64,000 nucleotides of DNA from Streptomyces sp. NBC_01260 (lineage in GTDB: Bacteria > Actinomycetota > Actinomycetes > Streptomycetales > Streptomycetaceae), in NCBI RefSeq assembly GCF_036226405.1, contig NZ_CP108464.1:2294001-2358000 (forward strand), in the 5' to 3' direction. Each line of letters starts with the position of its first letter. The first letter of the stretch is position 1. The notes below the pieces were generated by a model. It made no database searches. It was not told the DNA's origin and was given only the letters and a program-made list of their open reading frames with translations. Positions 16,499 through 25,720 of this stretch are shown here, piece by piece. Both the position numbers and the translations under genes were made by a program.

Positions 16499-17347
16499 GT
16501 GACCCAAGGAAGGCTGCTCGCACTCAGCGACCAGCACGTCGCCCATGAGGAGAACCGGCGCATCACGGAGTCGCTCCGGCCGGATTCCGACGACGACTGG
16601 CTGCTCGTCGCCGGGGATGTCGGCGAAAAGTTCGAGGACATCGCCTGGGCGCTGAAACTCCTCGCGGAGCGCTTCGCCCAGGTCGTCTGGGCCCCTGGCA
16701 ACCACGAGTTGTGGACCCACCCCGCCGACCCCGTCACGCTGCGCGGCGCCGCCCGCTACGAGGCCCTGGTCGAGCTGTGCCGAGGCCTGGGCGTACTGAC
16801 CCCCGAGGACCCGTACCCGGTCTGGCACGGCGGGGAGGCACCCGTCACGATCGCCCCCCTGTTCGTCCTGTACGACTACTCCTTCCTCGCCCCCGGGACC
16901 CGCACCAAGGAGGAATCCCTGCGCGTGGCCCACGAATCGGGGGTGGTGTGCACCGACGAGTTCCTGCTTCACCCCGATCCGTACCCGTCGCGGGACGCCT
17001 GGTGCCGGGCCCGGGTCGCCCTCACGCAGGAGCGGCTCGCGGCCGTCGACCCCGGGCACGGCACGGTCCTGGTCAACCACTATCCGCTGGTTCGGGACCC
17101 GACGCGGGTCCTGCGCCACCCCGAGTTCGCCCAGTGGTGCGGCACCGAGCTGACCGCCGACTGGCACCGGCGCTTCCGCGCGGTCGCCGCCGTCTACGGC
17201 CACCTCCACATCCCCCGGGTCACCTGGTACGACGGGGTCCGCTTCGAGGAGGTGTCGATCGGATACCCGAGGGAGTGGCGTTCCCGGCCGGCCCGCTCCC
17301 CGCTGCGCCAGATCCTGCCTCGGCCCACATCGGAGCACGCGGCATGA
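16499..17347 (+). CDS. Metallophosphoesterase (calcineurin-like)
   Basis: A 282-residue phosphoesterase with the family metal ligands in order: LSDQHV, LLVAGDVGE, APGNHELW, VNHYPL and YGHLHIPR. Its GTG start at 16499 (MTQGRLLALSDQHV) follows a GGAAGG; an in-frame start at 16457 is possible. Its stop overlaps the ATG of the phosphopantetheinyl transferase gene by four bases. I recall this pairing in many Streptomyces natural product clusters. The role is unknown; dephosphorylating CoA-related or nucleotide by-products is one guess. Confidence 0.9.
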   Translation: MTQGRLLALSDQHVAHEENRRITESLRPDSDDDWLLVAGDVGEKFEDIAWALKLLAERFAQVVWAPGNHELWTHPADPVTLRGAARYEALVELCRGLGVLTPEDPYPVWHGGEAPVTIAPLFVLYDYSFLAPGTRTKEESLRVAHESGVVCTDEFLLHPDPYPSRDAWCRARVALTQERLAAVDPGHGTVLVNHYPLVRDPTRVLRHPEFAQWCGTELTADWHRRFRAVAAVYGHLHIPRVTWYDGVRFEEVSIGYPREWRSRPARSPLRQILPRPTSEHAA

Positions 17348-18006
17348 TCGAGGCCATACTTCCCCCGGAGGTGGCCGCCGTGGGCGTGTTCGGCGATCTG
17401 TCGCCCCGGGAGGACTGCGGGCTCTTCCCGGCGGAGACGGCAGTGATCGCCCGGTCGGTGGCGCGCCGCCGCGCCGAGTTCACCACCGTACGGCTGTGCG
17501 CGCGGCGCGCGATGGACGAACTCGGTCTGCCGCCGGCGCCCCTGCTGCCCGGGAAGCGGGGCGCGGTCAGCTGGCCGGACGGCGTGACCGGCAGCATGAC
17601 CCACTGCGCCGGCTACCGCGCGGCGGCGGTCGCCCGCACCGGGGCCGTCGCGTCACTGGGCATCGACGCGGAACCGAATCGGCCACTGCCCGACGGCGTG
17701 CTGGAGGTCGTCTCCCTGCCGGGCGAGCGAGCCGGGCTCGCCGCACTCGCCCGGCGACGCCCGGAGGTGTGCGGGGACCGGCTGCTGTTCAGCGCCAAGG
17801 AGTCGGTGTTCAAGACCTGGTATCCGCTGACCCGGCGCGAACTCGACTTCACGGAGGCGGAACTCGACTTCGACCCGGCGGGCACCTTCTCGGCGCGGCT
17901 GCTGGTGCCGGGCCCCGAGGTGGCCGGGCGACGTCACGACACGTTCTGCGGGCGCTGGTCGGTGGGGCGCGGCTTCGTCGTGACCGCGATCGCCCTGTCC
18001 GCGTGA
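17344..18006 (+). CDS. 4'-phosphopantetheinyl transferase (Sfp/EntD type)
   Basis: A 220-residue PPTase. The two magnesium/CoA-binding motifs are SLGIDAEPNRPL and FSAKESVFKTWYP, and the N-terminal RLCARRAMDELG and TGSMTHCAGYRAAAV are typical of the EntD-like branch found in actinomycetes. It transfers phosphopantetheine from CoA onto carrier protein serines and so activates the PKS ACPs, including the loading ACP. It is translationally coupled to the metallophosphoesterase gene. It probably serves this cluster but may act more broadly. Confidence 0.93.
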   Translation: MIEAILPPEVAAVGVFGDLSPREDCGLFPAETAVIARSVARRRAEFTTVRLCARRAMDELGLPPAPLLPGKRGAVSWPDGVTGSMTHCAGYRAAAVARTGAVASLGIDAEPNRPLPDGVLEVVSLPGERAGLAALARRRPEVCGDRLLFSAKESVFKTWYPLTRRELDFTEAELDFDPAGTFSARLLVPGPEVAGRRHDTFCGRWSVGRGFVVTAIALSA

Positions 18007-18491
18007 AGTGAACGGCCGGTCCGCGCACTGCCGCGTTCCGTCCGCACTTCCGCGGCGCGCGGCTGGCCGCACGGTGGAAACAGGGAAAACCTTCAACTAA
18101 CCGCTTCCCTGCATACGGCAAACCCAAACGGTGTCACGACCCGAACGCAAGTAAAGGGACGGTAAATGAAATGCATTAATTGAGTAAATAATGTTCGATG
18201 CGCAACCCCCTCGGTTACGCTCATGATCGACCCAGCCCGCCCCGATTGCCCTTACAGGCAATTCGACATGAGGGGAATTTTTCCTGACTCGGCACCGCCG
18301 AGGCAACTCCCCGAACACTGCTGTTTCAATTCCCAACAAGCTTTCCGAAATTTTCCGCACCGCCCCTCTCCACCGCACAGCCTTACCCTCGGATCACTCG
18401 TGAGCGAATTCACGCTCCATTTCTCTTCACGAAATCCAGATACCCTAGAGTCGAAGCCCACCGACCTGCGGGCACAAGGGGGGAGCAGCGA
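18007..18491 (+). promoter_or_regulatory. 485-base AT-richer intergenic region before the LuxR regulator
   Basis: No convincing gene is present. The stretch 18156-18200 is strikingly AT-rich for this genome (for example TGCATTAATTGAGTAAATAA). A 6-bp inverted repeat ATTGCC/GGCAAT lies at 18245-18262. Open frames crossing it, such as one starting at 18223, lack codon bias and a ribosome site. It probably holds the promoter of the LuxR gene and marks a join near the edge of the cluster. Confidence 0.45.
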
Positions 18492-19547
18492 ATGCCGGCA
18501 GCCAGAGGCTCCCACTCGCTTGGGGAATTCACACCACAGGACCGCGGCGCATCGACGCATCGGTTCAGCGGGGACGAGACCCGGTTCGAGCGCGAGGCCG
18601 TCGCCGAGGGTCTGAGCCTGAGTCCCGAGCAGTCGATCGGCGCGGAGCGGGTGCTGCGGCTCCTGGGCCTGATCCGGTCGGCTGCCGCCGCGGGCGAACT
18701 CATCGCCCCGGTGGACGCGGAGGAGGCGGGGGCGTTGCTGGCACGGGCGCTCGGAGCTCAGCTGCGCGAACGTGAGCTGCGCGAACGTCACACGGACGGC
18801 GAAACCGGTGACCTCGCGGAGAACGGGCCGGACCGGGCGGGTCCGCCCTCCGCCGCTCCTCCCCCGGCGTGCGATCCCGCCGACGCCGCGGCCTTTCACA
18901 CGCTGATCAACGAGATGAGCACCCACTGCCGGGAGGAACTCCTCCTCGTCCTGCCCAGTGGCGCCCGCCCCTGCCAGGCCTTTCCGACCGCCCGGACCAT
19001 CGCCCTGGATCTGCTCGCCCGCGGGGTGCGGGCCCGGCTGATCTACCAGCACGCCATCCGCGGCGACCTGGTCACCCGGGCCCTGGTGCGGGAGCTCACC
19101 CAGCACGGGGCCGAGGTCAGGACCAGCGCGGAACTGATCGATCCGCTCGTCGCCTTCGACCGCGAAGCGCTCGTTCTCCCCCACTCCACGGACTCCTCCC
19201 GGGGGGCCGGCGTGACATCGGCGGCCGCGGTGCGGGACCCGGCCGTGGTCGCGTTCGCCTGCGCCGCTTTCGAGAACCTGTGGAACACCGCGAGCCCACT
19301 CATTCCCGACGCGAAGAACACCACGCACACAATCGATGACCTCAAGAAGTCAATAGTGCGTCTTCTCGCAATGGGCCACAAGGACGAAATGGTGGCCCGC
19401 CGGCTCGGCATATCGGTCCGGACGTGCCGTCGCCATATCGCTGAAATCATGGATGAACAGGGAGCTCTCAGCCGCTTTCAGGCCGGTGTTCATCTGACCC
19501 GGGCAGGCCTGGTCGACGATCCCTTTCCACCGCCGGGAGAGCCGTGA
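18492..19547 (+). CDS. LuxR-type HTH regulator with N-terminal TrmB/PLD-like sensor region
   Basis: A 351-residue protein. The middle (about 130-260) has the pattern MSTHCREELLLVLPSGARP ... LLARGVRARLIYQH ... ELTQHGAEVRTSAELIDPLV seen in Streptomyces one-component regulators with a TrmB-like sensing domain. The C-terminal LuxR HTH is IVRLLAMGHKDEMVARRLGI then SVRTCRRHIAEIMDEQGALS. The ATG at 18492 has GGGGGGAG upstream. It is the last plus-strand gene of the cluster region and ends at a strong bidirectional terminator. It may be a second pathway regulator; the signal is unknown. Confidence 0.85.
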   Translation: MPAARGSHSLGEFTPQDRGASTHRFSGDETRFEREAVAEGLSLSPEQSIGAERVLRLLGLIRSAAAAGELIAPVDAEEAGALLARALGAQLRERELRERHTDGETGDLAENGPDRAGPPSAAPPPACDPADAAAFHTLINEMSTHCREELLLVLPSGARPCQAFPTARTIALDLLARGVRARLIYQHAIRGDLVTRALVRELTQHGAEVRTSAELIDPLVAFDREALVLPHSTDSSRGAGVTSAAAVRDPAVVAFACAAFENLWNTASPLIPDAKNTTHTIDDLKKSIVRLLAMGHKDEMVARRLGISVRTCRRHIAEIMDEQGALSRFQAGVHLTRAGLVDDPFPPPGEP

Positions 19548-19710
19548 CAGAAAAAGAGCCCGACCTGTCGGACAATCCCCGGGCCGCGGAAGGGCCCCCG
19601 CACTCGGCATACGTGCCCGGAACATCACCCGCATAACGAACCGGACCGTTACGCACGTACCGAATACGTGCCGAAATACCGCCCCGTGCCGCTCCGCTCC
19701 GCCTGTGACA

Positions 19711-19753
19711 ACGGCGGCCCCCGGGACCACAGTGTGGTCCCGGGGGCCGCCGT
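19711..19753. terminator. Strong bidirectional hairpin terminator
   Basis: A perfect 20-bp inverted repeat (19711-19730 and 19734-19753) with a 3-base AGT loop lies between the converging LuxR and L,D-transpeptidase genes. It separates the natural product region from the conserved chromosome. Confidence 0.9.
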
Positions 19754-19769
19754 CAGTCACGGATCAGGG

Positions 19770-21020
19770 CTACTTGGTCCACTCCGACCAGTCCATGTTC
19801 CAGCCGTTGAGGCCGTTGTCCGGCTGGATCGTCTTGTCGTGGGAGTTCTTCACGACCACGACGTCGCCGATGAGCGAGTTGTTGAAGAACCAGGCCGCCG
19901 GGGTGCCCGGGTCGCCGCCGCCGCGGGCGTCCATCATGCCGACGCAGCCGTGGCTGGTGTTGCTGGAGCCGAAGACGCCCGAACCGCCCCAGTAGTTGCC
20001 GTGGATGAAGGTGCCCGACGTGGACAGGCGCATCGCGTGCGGCACGTCCTTGATGTCGTACTCACCACCGAAGCCGACGGTGTCACCGTTCATCCGGGTC
20101 ACCCGGAGCTTCTCGCTGATGACCATCCGGCCGTTGTACGTGGTGGTGGCCGGGGCGCCCGCGGAGATCGCGATGTCCTTGACCTGCTTGCCGTCGCGGA
20201 CGACCTTCATCCGGTGCGAGCTCGCGTCCACGGTGCTGATCTGCCGGCGGCCGATGGTGAACGACACCGTCTTGACCTGCTTGCCGTAGACCCCCGGGCG
20301 TCCCTCGACGCCGTCGAGGTTGAGCTTCACGGTCACCTTGGTGCCCGCGGCCCAGTAGTCCTGCGGCCGGAAGTCCAGGCGGTCGTTGCCGAACCAGTGG
20401 CCCTCGACCTCGACGGCCGGCTCGGCCGTCACCTTGATGGCCTTCTCGACGGACTCCGGGTCGGTGATGCCGCGGGTGAAGTGGATCGAGACGGGCATGC
20501 CGACGCCGACCGTGGCACCGTCCTCCGGGGTGTACTGCCCGATGAAGGTGTTCTGCGGGACCAGCGTGGTGAAGGCGGTGTCCTTCGCCGACTCACGGCC
20601 CTTCTCGTCCTTGGCCACGGCGTGGACCTTGTACTTGGTCGCCGAGGCCAGATGCTGGTCCGGCTCCCAGCTGGCGCCGTCCGCCGCGATCTTGCCCTCG
20701 ACCTCGGCACCCTTGGCGTCGGAGACCTTGACCGTGGAGAGCTTCCCCTGTTCGGCCGAGATCTTCAGCGCCCCGCTGGTGGCGACGGAGTCGGCACCGT
20801 CCTTCGGGGCGACCTTCACCACCGCCTGCGAGGCACTGGTGTCGCCGGTCTTCGCACCGCCCGCCCCGCCCTTGCTCCCGCCCTCGGTGTCTTCCCCGCC
20901 GCATGCCGTCACCAGCAGCAACAGCGCGCCCAGCACCAGAGCCAGCAGTCCGGTGGCTCCACGTCCACGCCGCCCGCTGTTCGCCCCGGCCAATGTCCCC
21001 GATATCGGCTGCCCGTTCAA
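19770..21020 (-). CDS. L,D-transpeptidase, lipoprotein (first of tandem pair)
   Basis: About 416 residues. A lipoprotein signal peptide (LLALVLGALLLLVTACGG, lipobox VTAC) is followed by two Ig-like regions (GALKISAEQGKLSTVKVSDA...; NTFIGQYTPEDGATVGVGMP...) and a C-terminal YkuD domain with HGNYWGGSGVF and the catalytic SHGCVGM (Cys359). These enzymes make 3-3 cross-links in peptidoglycan outside the membrane. The start is uncertain: TTG at 21020 has AGGGGAG upstream; a GTG further upstream is possible. It is a close paralogue of the next gene, from which it is separated by about 320 bases. Confidence 0.92.
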   Translation of the reverse strand: MNGQPISGTLAGANSGRRGRGATGLLALVLGALLLLVTACGGEDTEGGSKGGAGGAKTGDTSASQAVVKVAPKDGADSVATSGALKISAEQGKLSTVKVSDAKGAEVEGKIAADGASWEPDQHLASATKYKVHAVAKDEKGRESAKDTAFTTLVPQNTFIGQYTPEDGATVGVGMPVSIHFTRGITDPESVEKAIKVTAEPAVEVEGHWFGNDRLDFRPQDYWAAGTKVTVKLNLDGVEGRPGVYGKQVKTVSFTIGRRQISTVDASSHRMKVVRDGKQVKDIAISAGAPATTTYNGRMVISEKLRVTRMNGDTVGFGGEYDIKDVPHAMRLSTSGTFIHGNYWGGSGVFGSSNTSHGCVGMMDARGGGDPGTPAAWFFNNSLIGDVVVVKNSHDKTIQPDNGLNGWNMDWSEWTK

Positions 21021-21337
21021 TGTGGTCGTCTCCCCTCGCACGGCCTGGCCCCGCCAAGGCCCTGGGAGCTCACAGGCTCCCGCCCCCGCGCGCTGCATAT
21101 GCGCGCTCAGCGAAAGATAATCACACCGACTGCGGGCAGATCTCCCCCGGAATGTCACCGTTCCGTCCCAACTCGTTCAGGACTTCGCCTGGTCGCGGGC
21201 GGTACCGGCGCCGGGGGGCTGTACCGGCAGGGGGCAAACGCGGCGGACGGCGCGGCCGCACCGGCCGCGCCGTCCGTACGGCTGCGGGAGTGACGGCTCC
21301 GGGAGACCCCGGGTGTCCATGCGGGGGCCGAGGCGTG
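21021..21337 (-). other. Intergenic region between the two L,D-transpeptidase genes
   Basis: About 317 bases with no convincing gene. It contains the terminator hairpin of the upstream paralogue at 21245-21275 and presumably the promoter of the downstream one. Nothing else is recognisable. Confidence 0.5.
21245..21275 (-). terminator. Hairpin terminator of the second L,D-transpeptidase gene
   Basis: GGACGGCGCGGCCG (21245-21258) and CGGCCGCGCCGTCC (21262-21275) form a perfect 14-bp stem with a CAC loop, just past the stop at 21338 in the minus direction. Confidence 0.8.
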
Positions 21338-22570
21338 TCAGCGCACGGCGGAACCCGCCTTCCACTGGGTCCAGTTCAGATTCCAGCCGCCCAGCCCGTT
21401 GTCCGGGGCGACCATCTTGTCCTTGGAGTTGACGACCTCGACGACATCCCCGACGAGCGTCCGGTCGAAGAACCAGCCGGCCGGGGTGGACCCGCTGCCG
21501 CCCTGCTCGTCGCGGAGCCCGATGCAGCCGTGGCTGACGTTGGTCGAGCCGAAGACGTCGTCGTCGGACCAGTAGTTGCCGTGCAGGAAGGTGCCGGACT
21601 CGGTGAGCCGGATGGCGTGCGGGACGTCCTTGATGTCGTACTCGCCACCGAAGCCGACGGTCCGCCCGTCCATCCGGGTCACCTCGTGCATCTCGCTGAC
21701 CACCATCTTGCCGTTGTACGTGGTCGTCGTCGGCGAACCCGCCGTGATCGGGACCGTGGAGACGAGCCGCCCGTCTCGGCGCACCTCCATGGTGTGCGCG
21801 GCCGAGTCCACCAGGGACGTCTGCTCCCGGCCCACCGTGAACCTGATGGTCTTGTGCTGGGTGCCGTACACCTGCGGCGCCCCCTCCACATCGCGCAGCC
21901 CCACCTCGACGGTGACCTTCGTGCCGGGCTCCCAGTAGGCGGCCGGGCGGAAGTCCAGCCGGTCCGCGCCGAACCAGTGCCCGGCCACCTCGACCGGCGG
22001 ATCACTGGTCACCCGGATGGCCCGCTGCACCGCCGCGCGGTGGGTGATCGGACGGTTGAACTCGAAGGAGACGATCATGCCGGTGCCGACCGTGGACCGG
22101 TTCTCCGGCTTGAAGTGGCCGTTGAAGCGGTGTTCGGGTACCACCGTGGTGAAGGTGGTGTGGCGGGCCGAGCGGTGCCCCGCGCCGTCCAGGGCCACCG
22201 CGTCGACGCTGTACTTGGCGGCGAGCCCGAGCCGGCCCGCCGCTCCCTGCGGAGTCCAGGAGAGGCCGTCCTTCGCGATCAGGCCCCTCACCTCCTGCCT
22301 CTGCGCGTCCTCGATCCGGGTCACCTTGACGCTCTCCAGCCGCCCGTCCGGGACCTTCACCTCGACCTTGCTGTCCGGTCCTACGTCCTCGGCCCTGTCC
22401 TGCGGGGTGATCCGGATCGCCTCCTGCGGCGACCGGGCCTTCCCGCCGATGACCGGGCCCCCGCCCGAGCAGCCGGTCAGAACAGCCAGTACGGCCAGTA
22501 CGGCGAGCAGTCCCGACCGTGTCAGCACGGTGACCGGGCTCGCGTCTGCCTTCTTCGCTACGTGGTTCAC
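21338..22570 (-). CDS. L,D-transpeptidase, lipoprotein (second of tandem pair)
   Basis: A 410-residue paralogue of the preceding gene. The GTG start at 22570 (GGGGGGAC upstream) gives MNHVAKKADASPV, then a lipoprotein signal SGLLAVLAVLAVLTGCSGGG. Ig-like regions precede the YkuD domain, whose catalytic segment is HGNYWSDDDVFGSTNVSHGC with Cys349. Both proteins end in a GGWNxxW(S/T)xW-type tail. Predicted role: peptidoglycan 3-3 cross-linking at the cell surface. The tandem arrangement indicates gene duplication; different expression could separate growth and stress or sporulation use. Confidence 0.93.
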   Translation of the reverse strand: MNHVAKKADASPVTVLTRSGLLAVLAVLAVLTGCSGGGPVIGGKARSPQEAIRITPQDRAEDVGPDSKVEVKVPDGRLESVKVTRIEDAQRQEVRGLIAKDGLSWTPQGAAGRLGLAAKYSVDAVALDGAGHRSARHTTFTTVVPEHRFNGHFKPENRSTVGTGMIVSFEFNRPITHRAAVQRAIRVTSDPPVEVAGHWFGADRLDFRPAAYWEPGTKVTVEVGLRDVEGAPQVYGTQHKTIRFTVGREQTSLVDSAAHTMEVRRDGRLVSTVPITAGSPTTTTYNGKMVVSEMHEVTRMDGRTVGFGGEYDIKDVPHAIRLTESGTFLHGNYWSDDDVFGSTNVSHGCIGLRDEQGGSGSTPAGWFFDRTLVGDVVEVVNSKDKMVAPDNGLGGWNLNWTQWKAGSAVR

Positions 22571-22725
22571 GTCCCCCCCAACGACCGGGGCCCGTCGGGG
22601 GAAACGTGAGTGCGGGTCCACTCGTGGGCAGAACAGAGGGGACGACCACACTCGGGGAGCCGCGGCCGGGACGCCGCGTGCTCCCTTTCGGTGCCGGTCC
22701 CCCACGAGCCGCGGGAGGCGAGCAG

Positions 22726-25002
22726 GTGTCGAGCGCAGCCGAGCAGGAGGCAGTGCCGAAGACGTTTCCGGGACCGGCCGGACAACCGGTGGAACGGCCG
22801 GCCACCGCGCCGGCCGGCCCCGTACAGATGCCCGCCGTCGGGCACGGGCGGCGGCCGCCCACCGTGTGGCCCGGTACGCCGATGCCGCTCGGAGCCCGCT
22901 TCCGGGTGGGGCCCGACGGGATGGCGGGCACCAATTTCGCGCTCTGGGCAGGCGGTGCGGAGGCCGTGGAGCTCTGTCTCTTCGAGGAGGACGGCACCGA
23001 GACCCGGCTGCCGCTGACCGAGCTGACCCACGAGATCTGGCACGGCTTCGTGCCCGGCGTACGGGCCGGGCAGCGCTACGGCTACCGGGTGCACGGCCGC
23101 TGGGACCCGTGGACGGGCGCCCGCTGGAACGCGGCGAAGCTGCTCCTCGATCCGTACGCACGTGCGGTGGACGGTTCCTTCACCCTTCCGGCCGAGGTGT
23201 ACGGCCATGTGAGGGACTGGCCCCAGCAGCAGGTCGCCGACACCGTGCGCGACGAACGGGACTCCGCCCCGTACGTCCCCAAGGGGGTGGTCGTCCACGA
23301 TGACGACGACTGGGCCGAGGACCGGCGGCCCAAGACCCCCTGGGCCGACACCGTCATCTACGAACTGCACGTCCGCGGCTTCACCAAGCTCCACCCGGGC
23401 ATCCCCGAGGAGCTGCGGGGCACCTACGCCGGACTCGCGCACCCCGCGGCCATCGGCCATCTGAAGCGCCTCGGGGTGACGGCCGTGGAGCTGCTGCCGG
23501 TGCATCAGTTCGCCCACGAGGACCATCTGCTCCGGCGCGGGCTGCACAACTACTGGGGCTACAACTCGATCGGCTACTTCGCCCCGCACGCCGGCTACTG
23601 CGCGAGCGGCACCGCGGGCCAACAGGTCGGCGAGTTCAAGCGGATGGTCCGCGCCCTGCACGACGCCGGGATCGAGGTGATCCTCGACGTGGTCTACAAC
23701 CACACGGCGGAGGCGGGCGAGCTCGGCCCGATGCTGTCGCTGCGCGGCATCGACAACCGCGGCTACTACCGGCTCCAGTCCGACGCCCGCAGATACGCGG
23801 ACTACACCGGGTGCGGCAACACCCTGCACGTGGTGCAGCCGAACGTCCTGCGGCTGATCACCGACTCCCTGCGGTACTGGGTCACCGAGATGGGCGTCGA
23901 CGGCTTCCGCTTCGACCTGGCGGCGGCGCTCGCCCGCTCGATGCACGACGTCGACATGCTCTCCCCGTTCCTCGCGGTGATCGCCCAGGACCCGGTGCTG
24001 CGCCGGGTGAAACTGATCGCGGAGCCCTGGGACGTCGGCAACGGCGGCTACCAGGTCGGTGCCTTCCCGCCGCTGTGGACCGAGTGGAACGACCGCTACC
24101 GGGACGCCGTACGGGACTTCTGGCGCGGCGCGCTGCCCGACGTACGCGATCTCGGCTACCGGCTGACCGGATCGAGCGATCTGTACGCGTGGGGCGGCCG
24201 CCGCCCGTACGCCTCGGTCAACTTCGTCACCGCGCACGACGGCTTCACCCTGCGCGACCTGGTGAGCTACGAGCAGAAGCACAACGAGGCCAACGGCGAG
24301 GGCAACCGCGACGGCACCTCGGACAACCGGTCCTGGAACTGCGGCGCCGAGGGCGAGAGTGACGACGCCCAGGTCAACGCGCTGCGCCGCCGTCAGCTGC
24401 GCAACCTGCTCACCACCCTGCTGCTGTCGACCGGGGTGCCGATGCTGGTCGCGGGCGACGAGATGGGCCGCACCCAGGGCGGCAACAACAACGCGTACTG
24501 CCAGGACAACGAGGTCGGCTGGCTGGACTGGTCGCTGCTGGAGCAGCCGCAGTGGCGGGAGCTGACCGAGCTGACGGCCCGGGTGCTGACGCTGCGCCAC
24601 ACCCATCCGGTGCTGCGCCGACGGGCGTTCTTCTCCGGCCGGGCGCAGGCCCCGGACGGGCTGCGGGACCTGGCGTGGTTCACCCGGCAGGGGGCCGAGA
24701 TGACGGAGGAGGACTGGTACGCACCCGCCGCGACGATCGGGCTCTATCTCTCCGGACGCGATATCCCGGGCCGGGACGCCCGGGGCGAGCCGGTGACCGA
24801 CGACAGCTTCCTGGCCGTGCTGCACGCCGGTGACCGCCCGGCGGACTTCCGGCTGCCGGGGCCGCCGTGGGCACAGTCGTACGAGCTGGTCCTGGACACC
24901 GCACGGGAGGACCAGTCCACCGCGCCGGGCACGGTCCACCGGGGCGACACCGGCCTCACCGTGCCCGCGAGATCGGTGCTGCTGCTGCGGGTACGGGAGT
25001 GA
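22726..25002 (+). CDS. glgX: Glycogen debranching enzyme (isoamylase type)
   Basis: About 758 residues of GH13 isoamylase/GlgX type. After a CBM48-like N-domain (GTPMPLGARFRVGPDGMAGT...) the catalytic barrel shows the GH13 conserved regions: DVVYNHTAE, DGFRFDLAAAL (nucleophile Asp397), LIAEPWDVG (acid/base Glu433) and TAHDGFT (Asp505). It hydrolyses alpha-1,6 branches of phosphorylase-limited glycogen. GTG 22726 (GGGAGG upstream, MSSAAEQEAV) is preferred; an in-frame GTG at 22606 would add 40 poorly conserved residues. Functionally it partners GlgP and GlgB encoded some 15-25 kb away. Confidence 0.93.
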   Translation: MSSAAEQEAVPKTFPGPAGQPVERPATAPAGPVQMPAVGHGRRPPTVWPGTPMPLGARFRVGPDGMAGTNFALWAGGAEAVELCLFEEDGTETRLPLTELTHEIWHGFVPGVRAGQRYGYRVHGRWDPWTGARWNAAKLLLDPYARAVDGSFTLPAEVYGHVRDWPQQQVADTVRDERDSAPYVPKGVVVHDDDDWAEDRRPKTPWADTVIYELHVRGFTKLHPGIPEELRGTYAGLAHPAAIGHLKRLGVTAVELLPVHQFAHEDHLLRRGLHNYWGYNSIGYFAPHAGYCASGTAGQQVGEFKRMVRALHDAGIEVILDVVYNHTAEAGELGPMLSLRGIDNRGYYRLQSDARRYADYTGCGNTLHVVQPNVLRLITDSLRYWVTEMGVDGFRFDLAAALARSMHDVDMLSPFLAVIAQDPVLRRVKLIAEPWDVGNGGYQVGAFPPLWTEWNDRYRDAVRDFWRGALPDVRDLGYRLTGSSDLYAWGGRRPYASVNFVTAHDGFTLRDLVSYEQKHNEANGEGNRDGTSDNRSWNCGAEGESDDAQVNALRRRQLRNLLTTLLLSTGVPMLVAGDEMGRTQGGNNNAYCQDNEVGWLDWSLLEQPQWRELTELTARVLTLRHTHPVLRRRAFFSGRAQAPDGLRDLAWFTRQGAEMTEEDWYAPAATIGLYLSGRDIPGRDARGEPVTDDSFLAVLHAGDRPADFRLPGPPWAQSYELVLDTAREDQSTAPGTVHRGDTGLTVPARSVLLLRVRE

Positions 25003-25033
25003 GCCGCCCGGTCCGAGTTCGTCCGGCAGCCGC

Positions 25034-25684
25034 TCAGCCCAGGATGCCGCGGTCGTACGCCACGGCGACGGCGGCCGCGCGGTCCTTGGCGCCCAGCTTG
25101 ACGAAGACATGGGTGAGATGGGTCTTCACCGTGGCCTCACTGATGAACAGCACGGCGGCGATCTCCCGGTTCGACGTCCCCTTGGCGACGAGTTCGAGCA
25201 CTTCGCGCTCCCGCGCGGAGAGCGTCTCGCTGCCGGACGGGACGGGTGCGCGCACCCGCGAGATGAGCCGGGAGGCGATGGCGGGCGACAGGACGGTACG
25301 GCCGTCGGCGGCGGCGCGCACCGCGGTGAACAGTTCCTCGCGCGGCGCGTCCTTGAGCAGGTACCCGGTCGCACCGGCCTCGATCGCGGGCAGGGTGTCG
25401 GAGTCGGTGTCGTACGTGGTGAGGACCAGGACCCTGGAGCGGGCGCCGAGCCGGGTCAGTTCCGTGATCGCCGCCACCCCGCCGCCGCCGGGCATCCGGA
25501 GGTCCATCAGAACGACGTCGGGATCGAGCCGGACGGCCATCTCGACACCCTCGACACCGTCCGCCGCCTCGCCGAGCACCCGGAACTCCGCCGCCGAATC
25601 GAACATGCCCCGCAGCCCGTTCCGTACGACGGGGTGGTCGTCGACGACGATGAGCGTGATGACGCGTGCGGGTTCCTCAGCCAT
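25034..25684 (-). CDS. NarL/LuxR-family response regulator
   Basis: A 216-residue two-component regulator. The receiver domain has VVDDHP, the phospho-acceptor Asp in VVLMDLRMPG, the switch Thr in LTTYD and Lys in LLKDAP. The output is a LuxR HTH (LSAREREVLELVAKGTSNRE ... ATVKTHLTHVFVKLGAKDRA). It lies 36 bases downstream of its sensor kinase on the same strand, behind the ABC-2 exporter genes. It probably controls that exporter in response to a cell-envelope or drug signal. Confidence 0.95.
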   Translation of the reverse strand: MAEEPARVITLIVVDDHPVVRNGLRGMFDSAAEFRVLGEAADGVEGVEMAVRLDPDVVLMDLRMPGGGGVAAITELTRLGARSRVLVLTTYDTDSDTLPAIEAGATGYLLKDAPREELFTAVRAAADGRTVLSPAIASRLISRVRAPVPSGSETLSAREREVLELVAKGTSNREIAAVLFISEATVKTHLTHVFVKLGAKDRAAAVAVAYDRGILG

Positions 25685-25720
25685 AGCGGCCCACCGTACT
25701 GTGCCCGCGGCGGTGCCGTC

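Noticed and set aside
18223..18615. 130-codon open frame before the LuxR regulator
   Set aside because: No ribosome site, no codon bias, overlaps the real LuxR start and shows no recognisable domain.
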